Positions 25,400 to 35,779 of a stretch of 64,000 nucleotides of DNA are shown here, in pieces. The notes under the pieces were generated by a model. The model was not told where the DNA came from. It did no database searches and saw nothing but the letters and a program-made list of their open reading frames with translations. The stretch's first letter is position 1; the number at the start of each line of letters is the position of its first letter. The DNA is from Atkinsonella hypoxylon (Eukaryota; Ascomycota; Sordariomycetes; Hypocreales; Clavicipitaceae). The stretch is taken from contig JFHB01000058.1 of assembly GCA_000729835.1 (NCBI GenBank), positions 1-64,000 on the forward strand. The letters are read 5' to 3'. The translations under genes and the position numbers were made by a program.

Positions 25400-25885
25400 T
25401 ATTGCCTTAAAACTAAACCTCTAAATAACTATATAGCCTACACTAAAGTAGGTAACAATATAGTGCATATTAAGATTAAAGAGAATTAGCAAAGAGCAAG
25501 ATATTTAATAGTGTATACTATTAAATAATAGTAGATAAGAAGATTAAATAGTTAGAAAAGGCAGAAATAAAATATTAATTGCAGCTTAGAAGATATACGC
25601 GCGCAAAAGGAGCTAAATGTGTTAAAGAGTTAAAGAAAGCGTTAGTGTTAGCGAAGTAATGTTTCTTAAGTATTAAGTGTTGTAAATTAAAGCGGGCTAA
25701 AAGATATTAATTAATTAAAAGAGCAAAAGCCTAAAAAGAATTAGCAGAAGCTGCCTGCGCGCTTGCTTGCTTTTTTTTTTATCTAGATGTCTAGGCGATG
25801 CGCACTCTTATAGAGAAAAATCTGTATGTGGCATCCCTTGCAAAGCTAATATAAGAGCGCAAGGGGGTAACCCCGCCGCAACACA
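25400..25885 (-). repeat. D 5' LTR (486 bp)
   Basis: On the plus strand it starts TATTGCC (RIPed TGTCGCC) and ends CCGCCGCAACACA. Its right half keeps CGCGCG and CCGCCGC words; its left, inner half is fully RIPed. It matches 8171-8656. Confidence 0.9.
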
Positions 25886-25891
25886 GCAGTT

Positions 25892-28800
25892 ATATAACTA
25901 TTATCTACTTAGCTATATCTAGTGCTGCTGCTGATCTTTTAGAGTCTTAATATAGTAGAACCTTAATAAACCCTTTTAGAAACTCCGCTAAGATAATTAC
26001 TACTCTTGCTGCTATATATTAGAACTTTAATAAAGCTATATACACTTATAAAGCCCTCTAGGATATAGTCTATAATCCTCTTAACAAGAACATTAACGTA
26101 TATATTAGTTAGATTAATAAGCTTACAGATAAGGCTAATATCCTAGTAAGTAAAAGAAAGAGTATACTTTACAAATATATCTCTACTTACCTAAACCCTA
26201 CCTTATTAATAGAGTCTAAAGACCTTAACGTTAGCTATAAGGTGTTTTTTAGTTATATAGCTAATATAGCGTTAGCCTATAAGCGAATTGCTAAGGAACG
26301 CTAATAAAAGAGGAAAGAACTTAACGTTAAGAAGGCCTATAAAGCTATTAAGAAGGAACCTTACTGTTCTCCTAAGGCTAGTAGAAGTAACTATAAGTTA
26401 TTAGAAATTAAGAACTCTTTCTATAAAAGAGAGTAAGTATTAGCTAAAGGCTAATGCTTTAATTATAAAGAAAAAGAACACTTTGCCTATAACTGCTTTA
26501 ATAGAAAAAAGATTACTACTGCTAAAAAAGCAATAGAAGAAGAAGAGAATTCTTAGTCTTTTAGTTTGTCTTCTAACTTAGAAAACTAGAAGCACTACTA
26601 GAAGTCTCTATAGTAGTTAAGATGCTATAAGTAGCTAGAATTAATAATAAAAACCTAAATTTATTTACAATTTCTACACAGTTATAGTTATATAGATTAA
26701 GATTTAAGATCTAAGCTTTATATAATATAGAAGCAGATATTTTATTGCTAGTTAGCTGCTAAGTAGCTAAATAGGCTAAGAAGTTATTAGAATAAGTTCC
26801 TAAGAAGCTATTAATGCCTATATTTTTATCTAATTATTGTAATTAAAGTGCTAAAAAAGTTACTTACTTAGTTAAAGGAATAATAGAGCTAAATAGATAA
26901 CGATTTATTAAGCAGAAGTTCTATATTGCTAATATAGGTTATAATATGTTTATTAGTTAAGAATAGCTAGTAGCTTAAGATATTTAGTTATATCTCTAAA
27001 GTAAAAGAATTATATAGTTAAAGAATTAACCTAATAATATAAAGTTCTTATTAGCTATAATACTAAACCTATAAAAGAAAAAAGTTAATCCTATAATTTA
27101 GAAAAATACCTTATAATATAACTAGAGAATAAATAATTAAATTAATTAGGAAAAGTATTTAATTTATTAGATCCTAAAACGCTTAAATCCCTAAAAAGAG
27201 ATTACTTTAACTCTAAAGGAAGATTTAACTAAACCTTTAGTTAATATAATAGAGCTATAAGCTTAGATTAAAGCTAACCTCTATTAATTATAATAGAAGA
27301 AGTTATAAATGCCTAATAAAGCTATTACCTTTATTAATTAAATAGTCTTACTACCTATAGTTAGTCTTTAAGCCCTTAGAGTATAAGTACAGTAGAAGAT
27401 ATATACTAGTAAAACTATTCCTTTCTATAAGAATAAGGACTTAAAGTATATTAAGTTAGTAAGAAAGTTAATTCCTTTATAGTTAGCTTATCTAAAAGGA
27501 TTCTTTTTAAAGAAGGCTGCTGTAGTGTTACTACTTAGCTGCTTTAGTTATAATATTATATTAAAATTAGCTAAACTATTATTAGGTTCCTCTTCTATAT
27601 ATAGAACCCCTCTTAGATACCTTCTCTTAGAAAAAAAAGCCGTTAAAGAACTATTAAAAGCTAGATTAATTAAACTCTATATAGTTAATAAACCTATATT
27701 AAATGTCTTTACTTTAAAACCTTACTTTAGTAAGAGGCGTTTCTACTAAGATTATTAATAGATTAATAACTTCCTAAAGCCTTAATTAGTTCCTACTCTA
27801 AATATTAAAGGAACTATTGCTAATTGCTAATAAGCTAAAAGAATAAGTAAGATTAATATTATTAGAGCTTTTAATTAGATATTAATTAAAGTAGACTTCT
27901 AATACCTAACTGCCTTTTAAACTTACTAAAGGATATTTTAGTGGAAAGTGCTTCCCTTTAGATTAAAAGTTAGACTAACCTAGTAGCAATTATTTATTAA
28001 TACTTAACTTAATAAATTACTTAACCTCTTTACTAGTGCTTATACTAATAATATTTTAATCTATATAGATAATAAAGTAAAAAAAGTTTATTAGTCTTAA
28101 GTTAAAGAGGTTATTTACTAATTATATAAAGCTAATCTTTAAGGTAATATTAAGAAATCCTAGTTTAATATAAAAAGTATTAACTACTTAAGTGTAATAA
28201 TTAAAGTTAAAAAAGGTATATAAATTAATCTAGCTAAAATTAAAGCTATTACTAGCTAGAAAATTAAAGATCTAACTTCTAAGACTGCACTAAGATCCTT
28301 CCTTAGATTATATAATTATATCTATATATTTTACAGTTACTTTAGTAATATAGTAGAACTACTAAATTACTTACTTAAGAAAGATATAACCTTTATTATT
28401 AAACTAGAATAATAATAAGTATTTAATCTAATAAAGAAATTAGCTACTTAAGCACCTATACTAGCTTTCTTTTAACCTAATAGGAAAACCTAAGTAGAGA
28501 CTAATACTTCTTATAACGCTATAGGAGAAGTAATTATACAGTTATAAAACAACAATAAATAGAAACCTATTAGATACTTTAGTAAGACTATAATACTAGC
28601 AGAATAAGCTTATTCTATCTAGAATTAAGAAATATTAGCTGTAGTTTAAACGTTACAGCACTTTAAACCTAAGCTGCTTAGTACTTAATTCTTTATTGTT
28701 ACTAATTACTAAGCGCTATTATATTAGTCCACTAAGAGGCTATTATTAATGCATTAAGTTAAATAGGCTAATTTCCTTACTAACTTTAATATTACTTTTT

Positions 28801-30528
28801 AGTATTAAAAGGGAAAGAATAATATTATTGCTAATACTCTATTAAGAAAAACTATTAATACTTCTACTATTAAAGCTTAAGAAGCTCTAGACTAAACCTT
28901 TAAAATATTACTACTTAATTAAATTAATAATATAACAATATTAAGTATATAAAAGAGACTTTAAGGAGTAAACCTAGTAGACCTAATTGTTAAAGAAAAT
29001 AAAGAATAAGGTCTAGGTTTCTATAATAAAAAGCTAGTAGTTTTAGTTTAAACTAGTAATAGAAAGATCTTCTTATATATAGCGTTAATTTATAAAGCTT
29101 ATATATTACCTATTTTTGCCTATAGAGGTTAATATAAAACAATTAATCTTATTAAAAGACAATATTAGTAGTAAGGAATAAACTATAATATTTAAACCTT
29201 TATAAAGAATTGTCTAAACTGCAACTGCAATAAACCTTACTATAATAAGACTTTAGGCTTATTACACTCTCTACTAGTACTAAATAAAGTATAAGAGTAG
29301 GTAGTTATTAATAGTAAGGATATACCTCTAGATAAATTTAGCTATAACTATATCTAGGTGTTTATTTATAAATTTAGTTGCCTAATAGCTACTCTTTTAA
29401 GCTATAAGATAGATACAGTAGAAAAGATTGTACAATAGTATTATTAATATATATACTGTTTCCTTAGCTTACCTAGTGTTTAGATTAGCAATAATACTAG
29501 CCCTTTTGTATTAGAATTCTTAGAAACAATTAATAAGCTAATTAGTATAAAATATTGTTATAGAAGTTCTCTATACCTATAAACCTAGGGAGCTATAGAG
29601 ATTATAAATTAGGAATTAGATTAGAAGCTAAGATTCTATATTAACTAGTATTAAAGGCAGTAGAGTATTTACTTTCTTGCTTTAGACTTTATATATAATA
29701 TATTGTAGCACTTATTGTTAAATATATATTCTCTTTAGGTATTGTTAGGTTAACTACTATAGAATCTATTAGCATTAAATAATAAACTATTTAATCTTAT
29801 TAATTTAGAAAAAGCATAAACTGCTTAAAACATTATTATATAAATAAAGGAAGTATAAAACCTTATATAGTAAAATATAGTTAAAGCCTAGAAGATATAA
29901 AAGAACTAAGCTAATTAGAAATAAAAGGAAGTTAACTTTAATGTAGGCAATAAAGTCTATATATAGAAGAAAGGCTTTATAACTTTAGCTCTAACTACTT
30001 AACTTAATTCTTAATATACTAGTCTATAGTTAATAGTTAAAAAGAGAGGTTACAGCTTTATTTTAGATGTTCTAGGCTAGTTTAAAGGGTTGCTGTTGTT
30101 TTATATAGATAGGCTACAGAAGGCACTAATTAATCTATTGCCTTAGCAGTTAATTACACTAGAGAAACTATAAGAAATCTAAGGCTAAATAGAATATAAA
30201 GTTAACTAAGTACTAGCCTCTAGATTAAAGGGCTAAAATAAAACCTTAGAATATTAGGTTAGTTAGAAAGGTTATAACCTAGATAATTAATAGTATTTAG
30301 TAAAGAATTTAGCTAATATAGCGTTAGCCTTAGTTAAATTTCATAAGAAGTATCTAGATGCTGCAGGACTACCTATAAGACTATAGGAATAGTTAGTTAC
30401 AGCTACTAATAATAAAGCTATAGTAAAATACAGCAATAACAATATAGCTGCTAAGGATGCTACAATAAAGAGGAAAAGACCTATACAATATAGGTAAAAC
30501 CTTTAATATTATCTAACAATATTAGGTT
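25892..30528 (+). pseudogene. B1 gag (C-terminal part) and pol with chromodomain
   Basis: The gag frame resumes after D and ends in a CX2CX4HX4C zinc knuckle at 26455-26496, reading C-F-N-Y-K-E-K-E-H-F-A-Y-N-C, with the second Cys now Tyr. The protease region is at about 26880-27000. RT has a stop-free stretch at 27525-27749 and the catalytic box YTNNILIYI at 28041-28067 (YTDD expected). RNase H spans about 28480-28700 (YNAIGEVIIQL...EILAVVQTLQHF). Integrase spans about 29100-30000. A chromodomain begins at 30192 (EYKVNQVLASRLKGQNKTLEYQV) and is followed by a basic tail (KRKRP). Stops are TAA/TAG. This is the most readable plus-strand B copy. Confidence 0.88.
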
Positions 30529-30541
30529 TAGAAAGGAGTAG
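30529..30541 (+). promoter_or_regulatory. B1 polypurine tract
   Basis: GAAAGGAGTAG directly precedes the 3' LTR TGTAATAG. In B3 the same site reads GGAAGGGGGTAG on the minus strand (about 40990-41001). The position and purine content fit the plus-strand priming site. Confidence 0.7.
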
Positions 30542-30879
30542 TGTAATAGTTATAAGCCCTTAGCATAATGCCTTATTATTATCTGTTACCTTAATATTAA
30601 GGTGTTCTAAGTTAGCTACTCTATTAGCGCTAGCTTAAGCTGCAGGACCTTAGGTCTTCTTTAGAAAAACCTTAGACTGTTGCAGAATAACGTTAAACTG
30701 TTAAATGCACTAAACGTAGCCCCACTTTAGGGTGTTAACTCCACTAGGGTCCGTTGATCTTGTAGCCCTTAGGCACCTACAGAGGCTTTGCCTCCTTTTT
30801 CCTCCTTTCCTCTCTATCTTAGAGTCTTCGTTAATAGAGCCTAATAAGACTATTTAATCTTTCCTTTATGGCCGTGACA
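30542..30879 (+). repeat. B1 3' LTR (338 bp)
   Basis: It starts TGTAATAGTTATAAGCCC and ends TATGGCCGTGACA, and is followed by the target duplication TCGAC (30880-30884). Here the outer end is the less mutated one, opposite to the 5' LTR. Confidence 0.9.
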
Positions 30880-30884
30880 TCGAC

Positions 30885-31446
30885 TAAGGCAAAGTTGCCT
30901 AACCTATAGTCAACTTTAACAGCGATTTTCTCTACAACTAGCAATAGTAGAAATTCAAGAAGTATACTATTTAAAAGCTAAGAATTAGGGCTATCTAATA
31001 GTATAATTGTTGGATAGAGTTGCTTATAAGGGTTGCTTGTTATTAGTAGAATTTATTAAATTGTGCACGTAGGCATCTCGTTTATATAGCTGTAAGTCGA
31101 TTTTTTTGTTTTTATATAGTAAATCTTTTTGTGGAAATTATAAAGTAGCCTATAAGCCCCTTCTAGCGACTATAGACCACTAATATAGTTAGTAGGTCTA
31201 TAAAGGACTAGAAAGATTTAAGATTCTACCCTTACTAACTTGTTCGTTACAGCGCTCTTAATATAAAGATACTACTATTACAGTTATCTATTGCCTTTAC
31301 GTAATCTAGTACTATACACTACAGCTTGATTTAGGCCGCTGCTGCTTCTACTACGTAATAATTGCTAGGAGCAATTATAGGTGCTAAAACTAAGAGACCA
31401 CTACCCTCTTAGATATTTAGTCCTGTAATCCCTATTATTTTCAATA
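30885..31446 (+). repeat. C1 5' LTR, second part
   Basis: It continues the LTR broken at 7171 and ends CCTATTATTTTCAATA. Total C1 LTR length is 699 bp. The 3' terminus is the same as that of C3 (59092) and, inverted, the left ends of both C2 LTRs. Confidence 0.9.
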
Positions 31447-31460
31447 GGTTATAAGCCCGG
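31447..31460 (+). promoter_or_regulatory. C1 primer-binding site, initiator tRNA anticodon-arm type
   Basis: GGTTATAAGCCCGG follows the LTR directly. Undoing one TG-to-TA change gives GGTTATGAGCCC, the complement of the fungal initiator tRNA-Met anticodon arm GGGCTCATAACC. Many Copia elements prime from a cleaved 5' half of this tRNA. The equivalent in C3 is at 59093. Confidence 0.6.
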
Positions 31461-32382
31461 AAGACCTATCTGCAAGCTGTTAGCCCGCTAAAATCTACTA
31501 TTATGTACTGTATTACCCACTAGAAGCTATATTGAGACCTGCGCTAGCAGCTATTGCTGCTAAAACCATTAGTAGCTTGCTGGAAGCTATTAATACCTGC
31601 CGCACACATATCGCCAGCTACTATACTAGTGTTTTTATTCTGCCCACCCTGTGCCTCCTACACTAGTTCTATACACCCTGTATATACACACTTTTGAAGC
31701 TATTCTCAATAGCTAGGTTCTATTGTTGCGCAACATCATTATATATACATCTGCACACATTACATTCGCACTGCAAATCGTTTTATTAGGCACTGCCTAA
31801 TCAATTATTTCTATCGAGAAATAAGCTTAGCGCTGCACTGTATTGCTCGTTGTTATTGTTATATCGTGCACCCTGTGCACCCTTGTTAGTGGCTATACTA
31901 CAATTGTAGTGCACGCTTAACAGCTCTTGTCGCAGATATTCCTGTGTTTTCAGTTGCAGAATTAATTTATATAGTAATCCCACTGGTTAGGATTTTAAAG
32001 TAGGAATTAGCTAGATATCCCTAAATTAGCTGTACCTAGGTCTCCACTAATTTATTGGAACCTAATTAGAGAAGAATCTCCTAAATTTTTTGGCTAAAAA
32101 TAGCTAGGACCTATGTTTTGTGCCCCTTGCAACTGCTTATTAATCTGGTCTGCTATACAAATTGTATGTGCATATAGATTGCGATACAACGCAGCCTTTA
32201 GAGCCCGTTATACCTGTTACGAAAGAAATTGGAGAAAAATCTTAGTATAATTTCTAAAGATATAGGGCATTTCTAGCCTATATTTAGTAAGAATTATTAC
32301 TATTGTTTACTACCTTTTCTACTGTAATTTAGGCTATAATTAGCTATAAAGAGCGTTAAATTAGCTATTAAAATCCTTTAAA
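31461..32382 (+). promoter_or_regulatory. C1 long 5' leader
   Basis: About 920 bases separate the primer-binding site from the gag ATG. The leader is conserved in C2 (split by A2) and C3 (59107-60033). It is less AT-rich than the Gypsy copies and contains short open frames that are not shared. It may hold packaging or internal ribosome entry functions; none can be shown from sequence. Confidence 0.5.
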
Positions 32383-34814
32383 ATGGCACTAAAAGGAATA
32401 GGTAAGGGAAAGAGCACAAGCTCTAAACGGGGTAGTGGTTCTAGTACACTAGCTACAGCTGCTACAAGCTTTCCTGGTCCAGTAAGGTCCCCCCCTCAGC
32501 TAGTAGATTCCTCTTCTAATAAAGAAGATTATACAGCTAAGAAGGCTCTAAAGGAAGCTAGATTAGCTTCTAAAAGAGTAGTGTAAGTCTATAATATTTA
32601 AGCTAATCTAAAAGCTTAAATAGATAAGCAACAAGAGACCCTAAATAGATTTATTAGGTATAGTGAAGCAAAATAAAGCTAAAATAAAGGTAATATAGCT
32701 AATTTACTAAGTAAATTAGATACTATAATTATATCTATAGGTAATCTCTCTATAGGGTCTCTCTTTAAGGTAGTAGATCCTATTACTTCTAAAAGAGCTT
32801 CTAAAGTCTCTTTTAAAGCCCCTAAACCTTCTAGTTCCTCTAATAGTGCTACTTTTCTGCCTACTTTTAATAAAGGCATTATAAAAGAGTTAAATAAGAA
32901 GGTCCACTTAATTCTAGAGGCTGCTAAGCTAAAAGGCCCTAAAAATTTTAAATAGTAGAAGTAAGCTTTAACTATTTAATTTAGGGCCCTAGGATTCCCT
33001 TAATTTATTAATAATCCTAGTATAGTTAGTACGTTAGTAGATTTAGAGCAAGCTATTATCCTTATAATTATAAGAGATAGTTGCTAATCTAGACCTTAAG
33101 CTGCTATAAGCTAGTATAAGTCCTCTATAGATGCCTATAACGTTCTAGTTAGGCAGTATTTACAGAGTGCTGAAATACAACGTAGTACACTATATGCTAG
33201 TTATTATAACTTATCGTTTTCGAACTATAAGGGATCTTTAGAGGCCTTTAATGCTAAATTTAATAATTTACTAGCTAGATTATAGCTCTATAGTGTAGCT
33301 ATTAATCCTATTGACTAGGTAAATTATTATATTAATGCTTTAAAGAAGACCTTCCCTAGCTAGGCTAAAAGGCAGCGATATTCTATTAGAGCTGCTAGAG
33401 CATAAGGTCTATCTGTAAAAATGCTGAATTTACAGTTCCTTATAGCTAATTTATTAGAAGAACAAAGAGATAAAAGCTCCTCTATATCTAAAGCTCTTAG
33501 TTATAAAGCTTCTAACTCTAATAGTTCTAATAATAATAATAAAGCTAACTAAGGAAAGAATCCTCCTAATCAGAAGAAGAATTCCGATTCTAATTCTAAC
33601 GATTCTAATGCCTCTAAAGATACAGATAAAGCCTTTAAGAATAAGAAGAAGTAGAAGGGCTGAAGAAGAAGTAACAAAAATTCTAGGAATAAGGATAGAG
33701 AAGCTGCTTTTGCTATAGATTGTTATAGCCTATCTACTAGCAACTAGGATACTATAGATTCCGATAGTAAATCTAGCAGTTCTAGTAGTAATAATTCTTA
33801 CGATTTAGATACGGAATCCACTACTAGTGATACTAGTACTACTAGTAATAATACCCCTTCTTTTAACTATTCTAATAGAATAATTAAAAACTCCTTACTA
33901 TACAATATAGGTTCTACCTATTATATAGTTAACAATAAGGCATTTTTTAGGACTTTTAAGCCTATAAAAAAGGGTAAAACCACGCCTATTGCTACTGGAG
34001 GAGGTCCTATTTATCCTAAAGGACAGGGAACTATTGTATTCTAGGTACTAGTTAGTATAAATCGAGCTAAATATAGGCCTTTAGCTCTAAAGGATGCTCT
34101 ATATTGCCTAGGTTTAGATACTAACCTAATAAGTAGTCTAAAGCACTATTTAATAGGGGGTACTCTCCTTAGAAATCAGCTATTTCTAGCTAATAGAAGC
34201 TGCTGTAGGCTTCTAAATCCCAAAAAGCATAGTTTCTTCTTACAGCTTAAGGGGCAAGAGACCCCTAGAGTATATAAAAACTACGCAAATCTCTCTTATA
34301 TAGGATTTACTAGCAATAGTTATAATAGCGGTTATAATGCTAGTTATCCTATAGAGGTTCAAATCCCTTAATAGCTTAGTTTTAATCCTAAGGAATATAG
34401 CTAAATCGAGGAATTATCTAATTTTAAAGAAGAAGAAGATAATACCAATAACGATGCTATAGAGCTATTAGCCCTAGTTCCTAAACGGGCTCCTAGTTAG
34501 ATTCCTTCTAATAACGGGGATTTAGAAGGTCTAAATCCTGAGTTACTAGATATTAGAGGAAGTGGCCGTCTAGATCCCTTAAACAAGGCCTGTAGTTCTC
34601 AAGAGATCTAGCAAGATAGGGAGCAATAGGAAGCTAGCTCTAATAATAATTCTAGTAGTATAAATCCTACTGCTTCTTCTTCCTATAAGAAGCTCCTAGA
34701 ATTAGCTGCTACTTAGCACGTTAGATTAGGGCATATAGGACTTCCTTTACTAAAGAAGACTGCTTCTATTACTAAAGGTATTCCTGATTTTACAAAAATC
34801 AAGGAAAAGGATTT
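32383..34814 (+). pseudogene. C1 gag, protease and integrase N-terminus
   Basis: It starts at ATG 32383 (MALKGIGKGKS). Gag runs 426 codons to an in-frame TGA at 33661-33663. It has a capsid-like centre (YNVLVRQYL, SFSNYKGSLEAFNA at about 33130-33260) and an Asn/Ser/Lys-rich tail, without a CCHC knuckle. Pol continues in the same frame. A retropepsin-like site YNIGSTYYIVNN is at about 33907 (DTGS expected). The integrase HHCC zinc region begins HVRLGHIGLPLL at about 34720 and is cut at 34814 by C2, before its CLAC pair. Other stops are TAA/TAG from RIP. The downstream part is at 56446-58392. Confidence 0.85.
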
Positions 34815-35521
34815 TATTGAAAATAATAGGGATTACAGGACTAGATAGAAGAGGGTAGTGGTCTCTTATATTCAGCATCTGTAATTGCTCCTAGCAATTA
34901 TCACGTAGTGGAAGCAGCAGCGGCCTAAATCAAGCTGTGGTGTATAGTATAGATCACGTAGAGGCAATAGATAACTGTAATAGTGGTATCTTTATATTGA
35001 GAGCGCTGTAACGAACAAGTTAGTGAGGGTAGGATCTTGAATCTTTCTAGTCCCTTATAAACCTACCGACTATATTAGCGGGCCGTAGTTGCTAGAAGGG
35101 GCTTATAGGCTACTTTATAATTTCCGCAAAAAGATTTACTATATAAAAACAAAAAAATCGACTTATAGCTATATAAACAAGATGCCTATATGTATAATTT
35201 AATAAATTCTACTAATAACAAGCAACCCTTATAAGCAACTCTATCTAACAATTATACTATTAAATAGCCCTAATTCTTAGCTTTCGAATAGTATACTTCT
35301 TGAATTTCTACTATTGCTAGTTATAGAGAAAATTGCTGTTAAAGTTAACTATAGGTTAGGCAACTTTGCCTTAGTCGATTCTAGATGTTTTACATCTAGT
35401 AACAGCGATATCTCTACTAAAAATTAACGTAACAAGACCTAGTTAGGGTTACGTAATAGAGCAACTAACAGGCAACTAGCAAGCATAAAAATAGGCTATA
35501 TAGGGTAGCTTATTTTTAACA
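34815..35521 (-). repeat. C2 3' LTR (707 bp)
   Basis: It matches 55739-56445 throughout. It contains small hairpins, among them AATTGC(TCCTA)GCAATT near 34886 and CTAGATG(TTTTA)CATCTAG near 35385, and the AAAAACAAAAAAA run near 35148. Confidence 0.92.
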
Positions 35522-35529
35522 CTCCCTCT
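35522..35529 (-). promoter_or_regulatory. C2 polypurine tract
   Basis: CTCCCTCT on the plus strand is AGAGGGAG on the coding strand, immediately 5' of the TGTTAAAAATAAG LTR start, as expected for the plus-strand primer. Confidence 0.7.
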
Positions 35530-35779
35530 AGAAATGTAAGAAGTAACTAGTTCTATAAGCAACTTAGCTCCTTTAAAGGATATCTAAGTTAGAATTAACT
35601 AACGAAAATACAGTACTAATAATAGGACCAAATAACATAACCAATTCCAGCAATTCCAGGGTAGTTATAGTTGAATATAACTAGTTGTTGTTAATTGTTT
35701 TTGTTGTTTTCGATTTTTAACTGTTTTTTTTTTTTCGTTGCTTTTCGATTTTTCGAGTGTTTTTTGTTGCTTTTATAAG

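Larger units (their letters stand above)
8171..25885 (-). mobile_element. D: very large Gypsy element in B1 gag, split by B2
   Basis: It is bounded by 486-bp LTRs (8171-8656 and 25400-25885) and flanked by GCAGTT on both sides (8165-8170 and 25886-25891). The flanking B1 gag sequence joins perfectly once D is removed. Read on the minus strand it has gag, protease, RT, RNase H and integrase, then about 4.1 kb of extra DNA before the 3' LTR. Without B2 its length is about 11.7 kb, roughly twice a typical fungal Gypsy element. It is RIPed throughout the interior; the 5' LTR tip still holds CpG-rich words. Confidence 0.9.
7172..30879 (+). mobile_element. B1: Gypsy chromovirus inserted in the C1 LTR, split by D
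   Basis: Two 338-bp LTRs (7172-7509 and 30542-30879) bound the insertion, with TGTAACGGTCACG at the start and GGCCGTGACA at the end. TCGAC flanks it on both sides. Removing D (8171-25885 plus one GCAGTT copy) gives a normal Gypsy element of about 6 kb with gag, protease, RT, RNase H, integrase and chromodomain in the plus direction. The same family occurs as B2 and B3. Confidence 0.92.

Noticed and set aside
31801..31983. 60-codon minus-strand frame in the C1 leader
   Set aside because: It is not open in the C2 and C3 leaders and has no recognisable product.
32383..32586. A host gene starting at the clean ATG 32383
   Set aside because: The frame continues into a Copia gag-protease-integrase and recurs in C2 and C3.
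32679..32879. Minus-strand frame in C gag, also at 60267-60527 and on the plus strand at 40521-40718
   Set aside because: It is antisense to Gag in all three copies; the sense frame carries the capsid-like sequence.
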